DNA of 64,000 nt from DTU013 sp964512095 (GTDB lineage Bacteria; Bacillota; Clostridia; Acetivibrionales; DTU013). The position numbers and the translations under genes are program-made. The stretch spans positions 1 to 64,000 of the forward strand of contig CAZEIH010000010.1 of NCBI GenBank assembly GCA_964512095.1, given 5' to 3'. The notes below the pieces were generated by a model. The model was given only the letters and a program-made list of their open reading frames with translations. It searched no databases and was not told where the DNA came from. Shown here one piece after another: positions 25,307 through 34,074 of the stretch (the stretch's first letter is position 1; each line of letters starts with the position of its first letter).

Positions 25307-26455
25307 CTATAGCCGTTTACTAGGGTGTATTATATCGGTAACCCTCACGCCAAAGCTTTCATCAATTACCACAACCTCACCTTTTGCAATAGCTTTACCG
25401 TTAACAAGTATATCAACCGGCTCACCGGCTAACTTGTCTAGCTCTATTATCGAACCAGGACTAAATTCAAGGATATCCTTTATAAGCTTCTCTGTTCGAC
25501 CAAGCTCTACTGTTACCTGAAGCGGTACATCCATTATAAGGTTGATATTCTTTCTGTCCAGGGTTATACGTCCTTCTTCAAAACTCTGAAAATGTGCAGG
25601 CGATACATTCACCGGTTCCCTAAGTACTCTATGCTCAGGCGCTTCGTACCCGTAATCCCGCTGATAGTTCTGGGCATCAGGGACTTGCTGCTGAACAGAT
25701 TGGGGTTGACTTGGCATCTGCAAAGGAGGCGGTTCGGGTATACTCTGTCTGCTCGGCTCCACAGGTGGTGGCGGCGTAGTTTGGTTATCCTCCACCTCCA
25801 TGTTTAACAGGCTTTCTACCATTTCCCTTGCAAACCCCAGTGGTAATATTTGCATTATTTCACTATCTATCAAATCACCTACTACCATTTTAAAAGCTAC
25901 CTTTACTACATCTTCATTCTCATCAACACCAATATTCTGCCTGAAGCTATCTATATCAAAAACAAATGCCTTTGGCGGCGAGATATCGATTCTCCTATCA
26001 AACATTGATGACATGGATGTAGATGAAGAGCCTACCATCTGGTTCATTGCTTCGCCAATTGCACTAAGATGAAGTTCTGACAGGGCTCCTTCCGTATTTG
26101 AGCCGTCTCCGCCCATCATAAGATCTGTTATTACCTTGACATCATTCTCCTTCATTATCAAGAAGTTAGTACCTATGAGGCCGCTTGTGTACTCGACCTT
26201 GACACCAACAAGAGAATCAGCATACTCATTTGCAACTTCGTCCCATTTGCATACCGATACCCTGGGAGTCGTAATCGTAACCTTATGACCAAGCAGAGTA
26301 AACAGCGTCGTAGCCGAGGTCCCCATACTAATATTGCCTATCTCACCAAGAGCATCAATTTCTTGTGGACTCAAGCTATTGTCTTCTGATGACTGATCTG
26401 TTGGGGTCCCATTTAACAAAGCATCTATTTCAGCTTGTGATAACATATCTCCCAT
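25307..26455 (-). CDS. fliY: Flagellar switch protein FliY (CheC-like phosphatase plus FliN domain)
   Basis: The 382-residue protein starts with a CheY-binding peptide (MLSQAEIDALLNG). It continues with a CheC-like phosphatase region containing two motifs, IDALGEIGNISMGTSATT and LSAIGEAMNQMVGSSS. After a Pro/Gln-rich linker (about 225-275) it ends in a FliN/SpoA domain (VPLQVTVELGRTEKLIKDIL onward). It therefore combines CheY-P removal with the C-ring role of FliN, as in Bacillus. No separate fliN is present. It overlaps fliM by one base. Confidence 0.95.
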   Translation of the reverse strand: MGDMLSQAEIDALLNGTPTDQSSEDNSLSPQEIDALGEIGNISMGTSATTLFTLLGHKVTITTPRVSVCKWDEVANEYADSLVGVKVEYTSGLIGTNFLIMKENDVKVITDLMMGGDGSNTEGALSELHLSAIGEAMNQMVGSSSTSMSSMFDRRIDISPPKAFVFDIDSFRQNIGVDENEDVVKVAFKMVVGDLIDSEIMQILPLGFAREMVESLLNMEVEDNQTTPPPPVEPSRQSIPEPPPLQMPSQPQSVQQQVPDAQNYQRDYGYEAPEHRVLREPVNVSPAHFQSFEEGRITLDRKNINLIMDVPLQVTVELGRTEKLIKDILEFSPGSIIELDKLAGEPVDILVNGKAIAKGEVVVIDESFGVRVTDIIHPSKRL

Positions 26456-27441
26456 TACTCTTCCTCCTTTTTTATTACCTTTGTTACCTTTACTGCCACC
26501 TTATTCCTCTTCACACCCGGAATCGCATAAAATTTCAATAGATCTCCAACATTTACTTCAAGCTCTTCGTTGGCACCTGTATCCAAAGCAAGGACATCAC
26601 CTGGCTGTAATTCGAGGAAGTCTGCCACTGTTATGGTTGTCTTGCCCAGTAATGCCTTTACAGGAACCTTTGTGCTTTGAACCTTACTCTCAATACTCAA
26701 CTTCATGTCAGGAGTTGCTTCCTTTTCGACTGTAGAGAACCAAAACCTTGTGCTTAGCTTGGATACTATCGGCTCCACGACCATATGGGGTATACAGATG
26801 TTGATCATACCGTCTACATCTCCCACCCGGGCACTTAAGGTTATAAGTGCCACTGTTTCATTCTGCGCTACTATTTGAGCAAACTGGGCATTTGTTTCGA
26901 TCTTGTCCAGCCTGGGTCGTATTGATAACACATTCTCCCAGGGCTCGCGCATCAGATTTAGCATTTGTATTGTTATTCTTTCAATAATAGCCAGCTCTAT
27001 CTCTGTAAATTCTCTAATCCTTTCCATTGAAGATCCCTTGCCACCAAGTATTCTGTCTACCAAAGCATAAGCGACATGTGGCTCTATTTCAAATATTATA
27101 GAACCTGCCAATGGAGCAAAGTCGATAATTGCCAAAATAACCGGATTTGATACCGAATTACTGAAATCGCTATAGGGAAGCGCTTCCACAGTCATCACAT
27201 CCACCTGTACAAGAGTCCTGAGATAACCGGTCAGAAAATTTGTAACAAGACGTGCATAATTGTCATATATGATATTAAGTGTTTTAATATGATCCTTTGC
27301 AAATTTGCTAGCTCTACGGAAATCGTAATTTTTAATCTTTTTTTCCTGTGTAGTAGACTGCATTTCCTGAGCATCGATTTCACCGGTGCTTAACGCCTTT
27401 AAAAGATCATCTATTTCATTCTGCGACAGAATGTCTCCCAT
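26455..27441 (-). CDS. fliM: Flagellar switch protein FliM
   Basis: The start is the ATG at 27441 (MGDILSQNEIDDLL), with AGGAGG just upstream; a GTG nine bases earlier overlaps that ribosome site. The 328-residue product has the N-terminal CheY-P-binding peptide, the FliM middle domain (about 40-230) and a C-terminal SpoA domain (VPVKALLGKTTITVADFLEL onward). It forms the C-ring with FliG and FliY. Confidence 0.95.
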   Translation of the reverse strand: MGDILSQNEIDDLLKALSTGEIDAQEMQSTTQEKKIKNYDFRRASKFAKDHIKTLNIIYDNYARLVTNFLTGYLRTLVQVDVMTVEALPYSDFSNSVSNPVILAIIDFAPLAGSIIFEIEPHVAYALVDRILGGKGSSMERIREFTEIELAIIERITIQMLNLMREPWENVLSIRPRLDKIETNAQFAQIVAQNETVALITLSARVGDVDGMINICIPHMVVEPIVSKLSTRFWFSTVEKEATPDMKLSIESKVQSTKVPVKALLGKTTITVADFLELQPGDVLALDTGANEELEVNVGDLLKFYAIPGVKRNKVAVKVTKVIKKEEE

Positions 27442-27512
27442 AAAAACCACCTCCTGTCAGTAGCCCTGCTTCACACTGCCAATATCTCTATCTGCAGCTG
27501 AATACTGGAATT

Positions 27513-28034
27513 CTACTGGAACAGCCATTCAGAGAATATAACTCTATATACAATGTCCTCAGGCTCTTCTTCGCCCTCGTTCATCAATTCGTTGATCTGC
27601 TTGGTAAGGTCTTCTTTCGCCTGATCAAGGGTGTTGGTATCCTCTACATCATTTGCAGTAAGGTTCATAAAAAACTTTACAACAAGCTCTCGTATCTCTT
27701 CGTTACGTGCTGTAACGATATCTGTTACAACAGCCCTCTTATCCCTTTTAAGTGTTTTGTAACACTTTAAGGTAACTCTCAATTGTATTATTGACGTTAT
27801 TTTAGGATCCGTTTTTTGTAGGTTAAAATATGTAGCTTCAGTTGTAAGAGGTATCTTAATAAGCTCCTCTTCTTTTGGGATTTCCTTCTTAACCTCGCCA
27901 TTTGCGTCAGTTGTGATAGGATCATCGTTGGAGCCGCCCTGGGCTATTAACATATACCCAGCAAGCGCCGCTAGTGAAAGCGCAAGCACCGCAACAATAA
28001 CAATCAGTATGAAAAACGTACTTTTAGACTCCAA
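27513..28034 (-). CDS. fliL: Flagellar basal body-associated protein FliL
   Basis: The 173-residue single-pass membrane protein has a short cytoplasmic tip, one helix (about residues 8-30) and an outer domain with the FliL pattern (LRVTLKCYKTLKRDKRAVVT, about 84-103). FliL surrounds the stator and tunes torque. It lies directly after flbD; the usual motA-motB pair between flbD and fliL is absent. Confidence 0.88.
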   Translation of the reverse strand: MESKSTFFILIVIVAVLALSLAALAGYMLIAQGGSNDDPITTDANGEVKKEIPKEEELIKIPLTTEATYFNLQKTDPKITSIIQLRVTLKCYKTLKRDKRAVVTDIVTARNEEIRELVVKFFMNLTANDVEDTNTLDQAKEDLTKQINELMNEGEEEPEDIVYRVIFSEWLFQ

Positions 28035-28048
28035 ATCTTATGCCCCCT

Positions 28049-28252
28049 TTATCCCTTGTGTGTTTCTGCATAAATCAGTATGCTTCCCTTGAATTCAATA
28101 ATTCTGTCGATTACCTCATCTACTGATTCCTTGCATAGATATTTCTTAGAATCAACTGTGGATATAACCGTATCTGGTGTCGCTTCCACTGTCTCAATCA
28201 ATTCGCTATTCAGGACATAAACCGAGCCATTTAGCCTGGTTAGTTTAATCAT
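28049..28252 (-). CDS. flbD: Flagellar protein FlbD/SwrD
   Basis: This 67-residue protein matches FlbD (Bacillus SwrD): MIKLTRLNGSVYVLNSELIE at the start, then the TPDTVIST and VDEVIDRII segments. SwrD is reported to raise flagellar torque. It lies between flgE and fliL, the standard position. A 172-bp gap with a strong hairpin precedes it. Confidence 0.92.
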   Translation of the reverse strand: MIKLTRLNGSVYVLNSELIETVEATPDTVISTVDSKKYLCKESVDEVIDRIIEFKGSILIYAETHKG

Positions 28253-28359
28253 AATATTTTTGCCTCAAAAACTCAATAGATAAATTTCATAAATTGACGA
28301 AAAATGTGCTTTTTTGAAATTACTATTAAGTAATTTGTGTCCTTTCTGGAATATTCTGT

Positions 28360-28398
28360 GCTGCCAGGCGCCTCAGTCCTAATCAGAGGCGCCCCAGC
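28360..28398 (-). other. GC-rich hairpin between flgE and flbD
   Basis: GGCGCCTC (28367-28374) pairs with GAGGCGCC (28386-28393), and GCTG/CAGC extends the base of the stem. On the minus strand it lies 26 bases after the flgE stop and has no T-tract, so it is not a normal terminator. It could stabilise the 3' end of the processed upstream message or cause partial termination. The rest of the 172-bp gap is AT-rich and has no other signal I can name. Confidence 0.6.
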
Positions 28399-28424
28399 AT
28401 CAGTTTAATGTCACTTTTTCATGC

Positions 28425-29729
28425 CTATCTCTTCAGACTTACAAGCTCTTGCAGCATTTCATCTGATGTAGTTATTATACGGCTGTTTGCCTGGAAGCCT
28501 CTCTGTGTCACTATCATTTCTGTGAATTCCTTTGATAGGTCCACATTGGACATTTCAAGTGTTCCGGGATTCAGGGTCCCAACACCGTTGGAGCCTGCTT
28601 TTACAGCCTTGTAGTCACCTGAGTTTGTAGTGGGAACATACATATTGTCGCCAGATTTCTGAAGGCCTGCAGGGTTTTCAAAGCCTGATATAGCCATTAA
28701 CCCCAAGGACTGCTGCTGTCCATTGTCGTAAATACCTGTTAGGATACCATCCGAGCCTACACTGAAGGTTACCAGACTTCCTGATGGATAACCGTCAATA
28801 CTTTGAGGCTTGACAGAGTTGTCAGCTGCAAACGCAGTAATTTTTGAAAAATCAAAGGTTACGTCAAATGCATCTGTGCCTGTTTCGGCATCCGGCTCAA
28901 AGCTCGTTGGTGTATCAGGAATCATTCCACTGGAAATTATACCTTCTGCATCAAATGTCAGAGTACCTGACGCCCCTGATGGGACACCATATCCATCACC
29001 CGCCGGCATAGTCCAACTCCAAGTGGATCCTGTTTCATCGGCATTGGTTTTCCAGAACTGGACATTGACCTTATAGTCATTACCCAGTCTGTCATATACA
29101 GTCATTGGAACCGAGAACATCTGATCCTCTGTTGGATCACCTGTTACCACCGGCATCGAAGCATCTAGATTACCAGAAAGATTTGCTATTGACGTTGCCT
29201 TAGCTGAAATTATTCTTTTATTTCTGTAAGCATCAGTGTACAGATTTATTGGCTCAATAGGTCTTTCAGTATCGAATTCCCCACTGCCGTCAGTCTTTAG
29301 AGCCTGCCATCCATAAACATTAAGTCCGCTGCCTGTTATCAGATTACCTAATTTGTCTATACCAAAGTTCCCTGCTCTTGTAAATTTAAAGGTATCATTG
29401 GCACCGCCTTTACAGATAAAAAAGCCATCGCCCTCTATAGACATATCTGTAGGATTGTCGGTCCTTTGTAAGCTACCTCTTGTTGTGATGGTATCTACAG
29501 TGCCCACTCCAAGGCCAAGTCCTATCTGCATGGGGTTTGTACCACCCCTGCCTGTTGTTGAGTCAGGCGCGCTAGCACCCTTCAAGGTCTGGCTAAATAT
29601 TTCCTGGAAGGTTACTCTTCCCGACTTAAAGCCTACTGTATTTACGTTTGCTACGTTGTTACCTATTACGTCCATTCTTGTCTGATGTGCCCTAAGCCCG
29701 GACACACCAGAGAACATTGATCTCATCAT
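28425..29729 (-). CDS. flgE: Flagellar hook protein FlgE
   Basis: The 434-residue protein has the rod/hook N-terminus (SMFSGVSGLRAHQTRMDVIGNN, read across about 4-25, then VANVNTVGFKS). A D1 region and a central variable domain (about 170-330) follow, and the C-terminal coiled segment ends NVDLSKEFTEMIVTQRGFQA. It assembles the hook outside the cell and is exported without a cleaved signal. No separate flgG rod gene follows, although Bacillus has flgG here. Either of two adjacent ATGs may be the start. Confidence 0.93.
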   Translation of the reverse strand: MMRSMFSGVSGLRAHQTRMDVIGNNVANVNTVGFKSGRVTFQEIFSQTLKGASAPDSTTGRGGTNPMQIGLGLGVGTVDTITTRGSLQRTDNPTDMSIEGDGFFICKGGANDTFKFTRAGNFGIDKLGNLITGSGLNVYGWQALKTDGSGEFDTERPIEPINLYTDAYRNKRIISAKATSIANLSGNLDASMPVVTGDPTEDQMFSVPMTVYDRLGNDYKVNVQFWKTNADETGSTWSWTMPAGDGYGVPSGASGTLTFDAEGIISSGMIPDTPTSFEPDAETGTDAFDVTFDFSKITAFAADNSVKPQSIDGYPSGSLVTFSVGSDGILTGIYDNGQQQSLGLMAISGFENPAGLQKSGDNMYVPTTNSGDYKAVKAGSNGVGTLNPGTLEMSNVDLSKEFTEMIVTQRGFQANSRIITTSDEMLQELVSLKR

Positions 29730-29818
29730 ATCGTCTATTCGACCTCCTTCGTTGTATCAACATTGTTCCATCCCATCCGTCATTCAGGGATGTACAGCCT
29801 CCCGAAAGGGTCCGGCTG
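29730..29818 (-). other. Structured leader between the TIGR02530-type gene and flgE
   Basis: This 89-bp gap holds two small hairpins on the minus strand: CAGCC/GGCTG enclosing CCC/GGG (about 29797-29820), and CATCCC/GGGATG (about 29766-29795). Neither has a T-tract. They lie just upstream of the flgE ribosome site (GAAGGAGG, about 29741-29748) and may influence translation or processing; this is inference. Confidence 0.4.
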
Positions 29819-30229
29819 CTATACTATTACTGCCCCATCAATATTTGTGAATACATTTTCCTTGAGCTCATTGCTATTTGCCGCTGTAATCACTGTTTTG
29901 TTTCTGATATTCACCACAAATGCCAGATCATCCATCAGTACCAGTGAATCCCTGACTCCCTTTGACTCTGCCTTTGCAACAGCCTCCTTCATTTTATCCC
30001 TTTGCGACTGTGTAAGGCTGATGTTCCTTGTCTGGAGTCTGAGCTCTGCATGCTTTGAAAATCTGATTTCCTCGTTTTCCGCCTGCTTCTGCTTTAAAAC
30101 GCTTTCGAAATTCCCAACCTTTACGTTATGCTGTCTTTGAATACTACCTACCTTCACAGCTCCTGTAGACTGGGGTCTATTCGTAATCACAGGCTTGTTT
30201 ATGTTGTTTCCCATTGAATCAATTACCAT
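29819..30229 (-). CDS. Flagellar operon protein, TIGR02530 type
   Basis: The start is placed at the ATG at 30229, overlapping the flgD stop by 11 bases; upstream in-frame residues overlap flgD more deeply and look untranslated. The 136-residue product has a helix with IRFSKHAELRLQTRNISL and the ending LVLMDDLAFVVNIRNKTVIT. These match the small family found between flgD and flgE in Firmicutes flagellar operons. Its function is not established; chaperone-like or hook-assembly roles have been suggested only from location. Confidence 0.8.
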   Translation of the reverse strand: MVIDSMGNNINKPVITNRPQSTGAVKVGSIQRQHNVKVGNFESVLKQKQAENEEIRFSKHAELRLQTRNISLTQSQRDKMKEAVAKAESKGVRDSLVLMDDLAFVVNIRNKTVITAANSNELKENVFTNIDGAVIV

Positions 30230-31148
30230 CGTTGTCACCTGCCTGTTCAACATCGCCTTCTGTATCAACAACCTCAGTTTCTGGTTCATCCTTGTCTGTT
30301 TCAGATTCAACAGCTTGCCTTGTGATGTTGGTTATACTCTCGATAGGAGCGTGAACACCGTTGAGGACTGCATTGATCTTGCCACCTGCTGTAAAGCTCA
30401 GTTCTGTAATAGTTGCTGTAACAGGTACACGTCTTCCGGTACTGGAATCCTTGATGATCAGGTCTATGGAGGTGCCATTATCATGTGCGTTGGACAACGT
30501 GTTATTTACATACTCTGTGTCAGTTGTCTTTACCGAGGTGTTAAGGCCGGCTATTTCCACCTCAACCCCATCTATCACAGCGTAATCCTCATATACACCC
30601 TTCTGCAGCGAACTAACTGTGCCGCTAACCTTAATCATGTCACCATCGGCTGGGTTGTAGACGATACCGTTGACCTTAGATCCTATCAGGCTGGTAAACT
30701 GTGAAAGATTGCTCTGAGAAGAATATGTACCTTCGGTTACTTCTATAATGTCGTCCACAGATACCTCTGTCCCCTTGACTACAACATAGTACTTGCCTCC
30801 GATAAAGCTAACACTTGAAACGTCTCCTGCAACCTCATTGACCTCTTTTGTTGTAGAATCAATAACATGGGCTAGAATGCTTTTTCCAATCAGACCATAT
30901 GCCTTCGTCGCTGAAAAACTGGTATTTAGGTTCTGCATCTGTTCCAGGGCGCTGAATTGAGCCATTTGTCCGATAAATTCCTTATCGTCGGTGGGATTCA
31001 GTGGATCCTGATACCTGAGCTGTGTGACCAAAAGATTCAAAAAGTCATCCTTCCCAAGATCTCCAGTATCTCTGTTGCCTAATTTGGATGTATTATCATC
31101 AATTATCTGTTGTATTGTTTTTTGGTTATTTGCTGCTGCTACACTCAT
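30219..31148 (-). CDS. flgD: Flagellar hook assembly protein FlgD
   Basis: The 309-residue protein carries the FlgD N-terminal motif LGKDDFLNLLVTQLRYQDP (about 32-50), then NPTDDKEFIGQMAQFSALEQ. It caps the growing hook and guides FlgE polymerisation. The C-terminal extension, including the acidic tail (TDKDEPETEVVDTEGDVEQ), is longer than in most homologues and probably disordered. It lies between fliK and the TIGR02530-type gene. Confidence 0.92.
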   Translation of the reverse strand: MSVAAANNQKTIQQIIDDNTSKLGNRDTGDLGKDDFLNLLVTQLRYQDPLNPTDDKEFIGQMAQFSALEQMQNLNTSFSATKAYGLIGKSILAHVIDSTTKEVNEVAGDVSSVSFIGGKYYVVVKGTEVSVDDIIEVTEGTYSSQSNLSQFTSLIGSKVNGIVYNPADGDMIKVSGTVSSLQKGVYEDYAVIDGVEVEIAGLNTSVKTTDTEYVNNTLSNAHDNGTSIDLIIKDSSTGRRVPVTATITELSFTAGGKINAVLNGVHAPIESITNITRQAVESETDKDEPETEVVDTEGDVEQAGDNDGN

Positions 31149-31159
31149 TTAATCACCTC

Positions 31160-32734
31160 CTAAGCTGTAAGATTTATAGTGCTGCTTTCCCACAAATACG
31201 GGTTGACCCCTGCTGTTGCTTCCGTAAAGCCTGGAATTACACCTTCACTGCCTCTTGCTCCAGACACCGGCCTGGCGCCGCTTGATGTGCGTTGAAAGTT
31301 CTCGTAATGTGACCTTTCTGCACTGGATTGATTTCCCTCTTGTCTTACTGATACACTAATATTTTGAATATTGATACCCTGTCTTTGCATTGAATCCTTT
31401 AACATTTGCATATTAGTTTCCAATACCTGCTGCACATGTTGGTTTTCAGCAACGAACTTTGCCATTACGATACCATTCTCTGTCACTACCTTCAGTGATA
31501 TCCTGCCAAGACTTTCAGGCTTCAGCTCTATAAGCATTTCTGATCTGTCTTGCGAAATCACTACACCGGCTTTTTCAATGATCTGTCCTAATATCTCCCT
31601 TGCAGGCACTGTCTGCCTTTGTGTTTTGCTGTAGTCAACCACCTCGGTTACAGCTGAGTTGTCGGAAGCAATGGTTGCGAAAATATGCTGCATTTTCTCA
31701 TCATTCTGTTCAAAAGTCTTCAATAATGGCTCCTGCGTACTATTTCCATCCTTCATTTGAAGCCCATCATTATCAGAGGACATCTCTTCCTTTTGTAATT
31801 CAGACCCATCCTTATTTGTTTCTGATCCATTTACACCTTCGATCGAATCACCACTTGGATTTGACTCTAGATACTGATTAAGTATGTTTTGTCTTATAGC
31901 TTCCGACTTTTTGAACAACGGCTCCATGAGGCTTTTTATTTCACTTTCCACCGTGTCTGTTTCCATCATAAGCCTTTGGGTATACTCTTCGAGCTTTTCA
32001 GATATCCTTGCCAAAAGCTGGTCAGTATCAGTAGCGCTCATTACGGCACCAGTTTTATTGTCTGAATCAAAAGTGTTTCCTTGTGCCCCCTGAGTCGCCT
32101 GATCATTGCTGTTAGCCTTCTTTGCATTGTATGCTAATACTTCCGAAATACCCTGGCTTAATGAAGTCTCCGTTACAGCTCCCCTAATTATTTCAAGCAG
32201 CTGTGCAAGGGTTTGTGCTTCAACCTCGTCCAGACCAAGTACTGAAGATATTTTTGCGGATGCTTCAGCTACGTTTTCAAGATCACCCAGCTCCTCCGGA
32301 GATATTCCACCTTCAGCCAATAGTTTATTCAGCTTCTCCCGATCCACACCAAGCATTTGTGCCAGAATCTGCATTAGGTCTACAGAAGAGTTTTTCGTTG
32401 CTTCTTCAGCCTTTGGAGCATTACTGCCTTCCTTCTTTTTAACCTTATCTTCCGCAGAAATACTTTGACTTTTGTGTGTGGGACCTTTAGCTTCGGTTCT
32501 ATTTATGCCTTCCCTTGCCTGTGTGTATGTTTTGTATAGCGGTGTGTCTGGTGCATCATTCCCCCTTGCTACTGGCTGTCTGGCGGCAGTCGGTCTCATC
32601 CTGCTTCCCAGTATCTGATCGAAAGACATACTGTTGCTGTTGTTTCCCAGAGCTATCTGTCTATTTCCCGCCTTAAAGGATAGGTTTGTCTGATCAACTG
32701 TCACATTACCCATCAAAATTTCAGTAAAATTCAC
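31160..32734 (-). CDS. fliK: Flagellar hook-length control protein FliK
   Basis: The start is set at the GTG at 32734, nine bases after GAGGAGG; longer forms would overlap the preceding gene. The 524-residue protein has a long, Ser/Glu-rich, poorly conserved N-terminal ruler region and a FliK C-terminal domain (about 395-480). That domain contains LIELKPESLGRISLKVVTEN and NQHVQQVLETNMQMLKDSM. FliK measures hook length and triggers the FlhB substrate switch. The last 40 residues are a flexible tail. Confidence 0.85.
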   Translation of the reverse strand: MNFTEILMGNVTVDQTNLSFKAGNRQIALGNNSNSMSFDQILGSRMRPTAARQPVARGNDAPDTPLYKTYTQAREGINRTEAKGPTHKSQSISAEDKVKKKEGSNAPKAEEATKNSSVDLMQILAQMLGVDREKLNKLLAEGGISPEELGDLENVAEASAKISSVLGLDEVEAQTLAQLLEIIRGAVTETSLSQGISEVLAYNAKKANSNDQATQGAQGNTFDSDNKTGAVMSATDTDQLLARISEKLEEYTQRLMMETDTVESEIKSLMEPLFKKSEAIRQNILNQYLESNPSGDSIEGVNGSETNKDGSELQKEEMSSDNDGLQMKDGNSTQEPLLKTFEQNDEKMQHIFATIASDNSAVTEVVDYSKTQRQTVPAREILGQIIEKAGVVISQDRSEMLIELKPESLGRISLKVVTENGIVMAKFVAENQHVQQVLETNMQMLKDSMQRQGINIQNISVSVRQEGNQSSAERSHYENFQRTSSGARPVSGARGSEGVIPGFTEATAGVNPYLWESSTINLTA

Positions 32735-32765
32735 TAATTCACCTCCTCTCATGAATCGGTATTTA

Positions 32766-33560
32766 TCAATCACCCTTGTAAAGGGAATTGAGCTCTTCTG
32801 TAACCTTTGCTGCAAAACCAGGTGTCATAGCCTCAAGTATTTCGGATGAATTAACCTTGTTCATTGCCTTCAACGTTTCAGTTATCATATCCAGCTTTGA
32901 TGTACCTAACTGTTCAAAAATAGCTGCAGCTGACGCCGGATCCATTTCTGCATAAACTAGTGCAAACTTCTTAATATTTTCATCAACCTGCTGTTGCTTG
33001 ACTATAGCCTCATAAAGTATTTGAGCACTTTCCGGATCAATAGAGTCATAGTGTTCAATAAATGCGGCAGTATTACCACTTACAATTATTTCATCAATAC
33101 TGATCCTTTCATCTGCGATTTGCTGCTCCATGGCTTCAATGGCCACCTCGCGCATCTTCAACGATTGCAATGTAGCCTCAGCTTGTTGGATTAGCTCATC
33201 ATAATCGTCCTTAAAGACTAGCAGTTCTTTTTCTTTGTCCTCAGCCTCTGTCAGCTGTCTTTTTAGCTCCTCATTTTCTGTCTTACATTCGATATATTTA
33301 TCTCTTATTTCGCCTTGGGTCATATATTTGGGGTTCTGGGGATCCGGCTCCTCTGGCAGGGCAAGATTCAGTAAGGGTATTCCCTTGACAGTAGAATAGT
33401 ATTTCTCCGTAACTCCGCCTATATTGTTGAAAAAAATGAAATAGAAAACAGCCAAAAAAGCAGCTACTATAATAACAATATCTATAAGTATCACAACTAT
33501 CGTTGCAAGTTTACTTCTCTTTTTCTTACCGCCTTTTTTTTCATTAGATTTAGCTGGCAT
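32766..33560 (-). CDS. MotE/YlxF-like membrane coiled-coil protein with MgtE N-terminal-like domain
   Basis: The 264-residue protein has a basic N-terminus (KSNEKKGGKKKRSKLA), one membrane helix (about 20-46), a long coiled coil (about 90-150) and a C-terminal helical domain. That domain contains IFEQLGTSKLDMITETLKAMN and SSEILEAMTPGFAAKVTEEL, similar to the MgtE N-terminal and FliG-like repeats. It occupies the place of Bacillus ylxF between fliJ and fliK. MotE-type proteins stabilise flagellar components, but the exact role is not known. Confidence 0.8.
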   Translation of the reverse strand: MPAKSNEKKGGKKKRSKLATIVVILIDIVIIVAAFLAVFYFIFFNNIGGVTEKYYSTVKGIPLLNLALPEEPDPQNPKYMTQGEIRDKYIECKTENEELKRQLTEAEDKEKELLVFKDDYDELIQQAEATLQSLKMREVAIEAMEQQIADERISIDEIIVSGNTAAFIEHYDSIDPESAQILYEAIVKQQQVDENIKKFALVYAEMDPASAAAIFEQLGTSKLDMITETLKAMNKVNSSEILEAMTPGFAAKVTEELNSLYKGD

Positions 33561-33562
33561 CC

Positions 33563-34012
33563 CTAATCTCCCACACTACTCTCATTATAGTTGTAACTGA
33601 CGATTTCATCATTTGTTTTCTGTTCGAGTTTTTTTTGTTCAATCATATATTCATCATGTTTTTTTTCTTTTAGTTTATCAAGGATTTTTCTTTCCTTCAC
33701 AGCCAACAATAACTCTTCTCTAATTTTATCGACATATAAAGCCGCATTGTTTACCTCTTCTTTTTGTGACTTTATTTTGGAATTGAGTAATGACAAGTAT
33801 TCATTGAACTCAATCAGCTTATACACTGTTGCTTTTCTAGTTTTCTCATTAAACTCTCTAATAGTCTCCACTTGTAATTTTTCCAAAGCTATAAGCTTCT
33901 GCTTTTCTGCCTCCAGAAGCTGTATTGCCTTACCAAGCTCATTCTTTTTATTGTCTTCTTGTTGTTTCTTTATATTTAGAACTGTCTGAAGCTTGAATAT
34001 GAACTTAGCCAT
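33563..34012 (-). CDS. fliJ: Flagellar export chaperone FliJ
   Basis: The 149-residue protein is almost entirely coiled coil, with the FliJ start AKFIFKLQTVLNIKKQQED and the usual basic/acidic heptads. FliJ links the FliH-FliI ATPase to FlhA and escorts export chaperones. It lies between fliI and the MotE-like gene, two bases from the latter. Confidence 0.88.
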   Translation of the reverse strand: MAKFIFKLQTVLNIKKQQEDNKKNELGKAIQLLEAEKQKLIALEKLQVETIREFNEKTRKATVYKLIEFNEYLSLLNSKIKSQKEEVNNAALYVDKIREELLLAVKERKILDKLKEKKHDEYMIEQKKLEQKTNDEIVSYNYNESSVGD

Positions 34013-34074
34013 TTATACACCTCTGCAAGTTAACTATAGTGCCATTTCGATGCGGAGGATTGCTAGCAGTAGCC

